From positions 1-14,700 of the forward strand of contig CAKVOK010000069.1 in the NCBI GenBank assembly GCA_934792465.1: a stretch of DNA of 14,700 bases. Direction: 5' to 3'. Shown here one piece after another: positions 13,274 to 14,700 of this stretch (within the stretch, counting starts at the first letter, position 1; each line of letters starts with the position of its first letter). A program made the position numbers and the translations under genes. The notes beneath the pieces were generated by a model. The model was not told where the DNA came from. It ran no database searches and was given only the letters and a program-made list of their open reading frames with translations. The DNA comes from an uncultured Clostridia bacterium (GTDB taxonomy: Bacteria > Bacillota > Clostridia > RUG12999).

Positions 13274-14302
13274 GTGTTTTGTATAAAAAGAGATATATTT
13301 GTTGACAGACTTAAGGGATATGCTTGTTTTCTTGTGGTTTTCGGACACGTAATAATTGGTGTAAGGCTTGCGGGAATTAATATTCCGGGTTTCTTTTATG
13401 TATTTGAAAGATTTATATGGTCGTTTCATGTTGCACTGTTTTTGTTTCTGAGCGGATTTGTATATAAAATAACAGGCGAATGGCGAGGAAAAAAGACAAA
13501 GCTTGGATTTATAAAATATAAGCTGATAAACCTTGGGATTCCGTATGTAATCTTTTCTGTTGTATATATTTTGTTAAACAGCTTTATTGCTGCGGTAAAT
13601 ACAAGGTCGAAAGTCTCGGATATTTTTATTATTTGGAAAACGCCGGTTGCTCAATATTGGTTTTTATATGCACTGTTTTTTCTTTTTTGTATATGGACGG
13701 TATTTTCCGGAATGATTAAAAACTGGCAGATTACCGTGTTTGTTACGGCAATCGGATACATTGCTTCCGTGTGCGGAACGAGCTTCGGCAGCTTTGATGT
13801 GGCGGTATACTCCGCATTGGCATTCGGGCTTGGTACATTTGCGGATATTTCATATCTGAAAAAATGCAATACTGTAATAAAAATGCTTATTATACTGTGT
13901 CATATAGCACTATGGGGAGTGCTGTTTTATTTTAAAATTGCGGATAAGCTTTTTATCAAAGATATTATGACGGTGTTCGGAATATATGCAAGTATTTTAT
14001 TTATTTCAATAGCTGAAAAAATACCTATTGTTGCTGATTTCCTGGGGTTTGTAAATAAATATTCGTTTCAGGCGTATCTGCTGCACACGATTTTTACCGC
14101 CGGAATCAGAGTTATATTGATTCATATGAATATAACAAGCTGGATTGTTCATATAATATTAGGAACTGTATTCGGAATATTGCTGTCTGTCTTTGCTGCT
14201 TGGATAGCACAGCGTATATCAGTGCTAAATATATGTTTTTTTCCTACAAAGACAATTTCACGCCTAAAAGGGGAAGTATTCCCCCGGAAGGAAGAAATCT
14301 AA
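13274..14302 (+). CDS. Acyltransferase-3 family membrane protein
   Basis: 342 residues, very hydrophobic, with about ten predicted membrane spans. The N-terminus has the acyltransferase-3 pattern DRLKGYACFLVVFGHVIIG (R12 and G24-H25, where His is the presumed catalytic residue), followed by SFHVALFLFLSGFVY, a short Lys/Arg-rich loop and LGIPYVIFSVVYILL. Members O-acetylate or otherwise acylate cell-surface polysaccharides, teichoic acids or lipids; the substrate here is unknown. It starts with GTG 13274, 28 bases after the regulator gene, with AAAGG only 3 bases upstream, so the start is uncertain and translation may be weak. It may simply be read through from the nitrogen operon; nothing in the protein suggests a nitrogen role. 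Confidence 0.85.
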   Translation: MFCIKRDIFVDRLKGYACFLVVFGHVIIGVRLAGINIPGFFYVFERFIWSFHVALFLFLSGFVYKITGEWRGKKTKLGFIKYKLINLGIPYVIFSVVYILLNSFIAAVNTRSKVSDIFIIWKTPVAQYWFLYALFFLFCIWTVFSGMIKNWQITVFVTAIGYIASVCGTSFGSFDVAVYSALAFGLGTFADISYLKKCNTVIKMLIILCHIALWGVLFYFKIADKLFIKDIMTVFGIYASILFISIAEKIPIVADFLGFVNKYSFQAYLLHTIFTAGIRVILIHMNITSWIVHIILGTVFGILLSVFAAWIAQRISVLNICFFPTKTISRLKGEVFPRKEEI

Positions 14303-14348
14303 GGTTTCGTCATGCTTTTTTCGCCAACGATGAATATATTGACGATTC

Positions 14349-14396
14349 AATTTGTAGCTTTTGTAACACATCTATTGTAATCCTACAAATTTTTTT
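14349..14396 (+). terminator. Probable terminator after the acyltransferase gene
   Basis: AATTTGTAG (14349-14357) pairs perfectly with CTACAAATT (14383-14391) around a 25-base loop, followed by a T-run to 14396. The long loop and low GC make it moderate in strength, but its position 47 bases after the stop suits the end of the operon. Confidence 0.5.
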
Positions 14397-14417
14397 GAAA
14401 TAATTTCATTTATAGCA

Positions 14418-14446
14418 TTGACAAAACCAAATTTTTGTGGTATAAC
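14418..14446 (+). promoter_or_regulatory. Consensus-like promoter with no gene behind it
   Basis: TTGACA (14418-14423), 17 bases, TATAAC (14441-14446). Transcription would start near 14453 and meet strong terminators at 14466-14507 and 14513-14539, leaving a transcript of only about 55-90 nt. No credible ORF with a ribosome binding site follows. Confidence 0.6.
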
Positions 14447-14452
14447 CCGAGT

Positions 14453-14507
14453 TTGCCTCGAAAATAAACAAAAAGCTTCCGAATTTATTGCTCGGAAGCT
14501 TTTGTTT
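14453..14507 (+). ncRNA. Candidate small RNA
   Basis: This is the interval between the predicted start of the 14418-14446 promoter and the end of the first strong terminator. A short hairpin CGAG/CTCG (14448-14451/14457-14460) is near the predicted 5' end and may be partly outside the transcript. I do not recognise a known RNA family. The terminator could instead serve a minus-strand gene, so the RNA is a hypothesis. Confidence 0.3.
14466..14507. terminator. Strong bidirectional terminator
   Basis: AAAAGCTTCCGA (14471-14482) pairs perfectly with TCGGAAGCTTTT (14492-14503) around a 9-base loop; beyond one bulged A (14470), AAAC and GTTT extend the stem to 14466 and 14507. A-rich sequence on the left and T-rich sequence on the right make it able to stop transcription from either side. 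Confidence 0.85.
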
Positions 14508-14512
14508 AAGCC

Positions 14513-14539
14513 AAAAACGGCATATGTATGCTGTTTTTT
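14513..14539. terminator. Second bidirectional terminator
   Basis: AAAAACGGCAT (14513-14523) pairs with ATGCTGTTTTT (14528-14538), one G-U pair, loop ATGT; T continues to 14539. It is in tandem with the preceding terminator and may also serve the possible minus-strand gene from the right edge. Confidence 0.75.
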
Positions 14540-14549
14540 ATCTCTTGAT

Positions 14550-14575
14550 TTTTCGCACTACATTTTCGCACTACT
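14550..14575. repeat. 13-bp tandem repeat, two copies
   Basis: TTTTCGCACTACA (14550-14562) is followed directly by TTTTCGCACTACT (14563-14575), 12 of 13 identical. Function unknown; it is non-coding and AT-rich apart from the CGCACTAC core. Confidence 0.8.
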
Positions 14576-14631
14576 TAATGACTGTGGAAATGTCAATAAA
14601 TGTGCAGTCGAATTTACCAAAAATTCTGAAA

Positions 14632-14700
14632 CTACTTTAATTCTTCAACCGGCATAACCAATAATCCATTCAGAAACGAAAATCTGTCAAGGTCGCCAAG
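14632..14700 (-). CDS. Possible 3' end of a minus-strand gene leaving the window
   Basis: On the minus strand a frame is open from the window edge to TAG at 14634-14632. It encodes 22 residues ending RFSFLNGLLVMPVEELK, which reads like a real protein C-terminus (amphipathic, ordinary composition). Two terminators in the right place follow downstream on this strand. Too short to identify, and an open stretch of this length could be chance. Confidence 0.35.
   Translation of the reverse strand, partial: LGDLDRFSFLNGLLVMPVEELK

Noticed and set aside
14270..14284. GGGGAA/TTCCCC hairpin at the end of the acyltransferase gene
   Set aside because: It is inside the coding sequence with a 3-base loop and no T-tract, so not a terminator.
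14418..14657. 79-codon TTG-start frame in the 3' intergenic region
   Set aside because: It begins on the -35 box, crosses two strong terminators and has no ribosome binding site.

Overview
The window looks like a chromosomal segment of an anaerobic Clostridia-type Bacillota. Three things point there: purine-rich Shine-Dalgarno sites and TTGACA/TATAAT promoters, secreted proteins with Big_2 and copper-amine-oxidase-N1-like domains, and a ferredoxin-linked split glutamate synthase beside an ANTAR antiterminator. Everything here was read by eye; no search or folding program was run.

Left part (1-5919). The window opens inside a 69-bp tandem repeat in which each unit contains three inverted repeats. 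The array runs into the stop codon of a minus-strand gene for a secreted multidomain beta-sandwich protein (143-1867, cohesin-like N-terminus plus two Big_2 domains). Divergent promoters separate it from a plus-strand operon of three genes: a secreted GH26-like TIM-barrel protein with a C-terminal CuAO-N1-like domain, the mechanosensitive channel MscL, and the 4-alpha-glucanotransferase MalQ.

Central part (5971-13245). This is a nitrogen-assimilation operon. A consensus promoter (5971-5999) is followed by a leader with two hairpins, each with an A-x-x-G-x-x hexaloop. The second hairpin overlaps the 5' arm of a long intrinsic terminator (6052-6105), which is the architecture of an ANTAR-controlled antitermination element. 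Next come the split (archaeal-type) glutamate synthase genes: glutaminase subunit, Fe-S/FMN synthase subunit, four-cluster ferredoxin, FAD/NAD(P)H oxidoreductase and GXGXG subunit. A glutamine synthetase-like gene and a NitR-like ANTAR regulator complete the set. The operon therefore seems to encode the protein that reads its own leader RNA.

The most interesting points are protein degeneracy. The glutamine synthetase homologue appears to have lost several residues essential in GSI enzymes (equivalents of Salmonella E129, N264, E327, R339 and R344) while keeping the fold and the other metal ligands. The receiver domain of the ANTAR protein lacks its phosphoacceptor Asp and its acidic pair. I infer, without proof, that the GS-like protein may act as a non-catalytic glutamine/nitrogen sensor controlling the ANTAR protein by contact rather than by phosphorylation. 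Two further structured non-coding stretches (6176-6232 and 12589-12668) lie just ahead of the ribosome binding sites of gltB1 and the regulator.

Right part (13274-14700). A membrane acyltransferase-3 protein follows at close spacing. Then come about 330 bp without a recognisable gene. They hold a probable terminator, a consensus promoter driving at most a ~55-nt transcript, two strong bidirectional terminators, a 13-bp tandem repeat, and the last 22 codons of a possible minus-strand gene that leaves the window.
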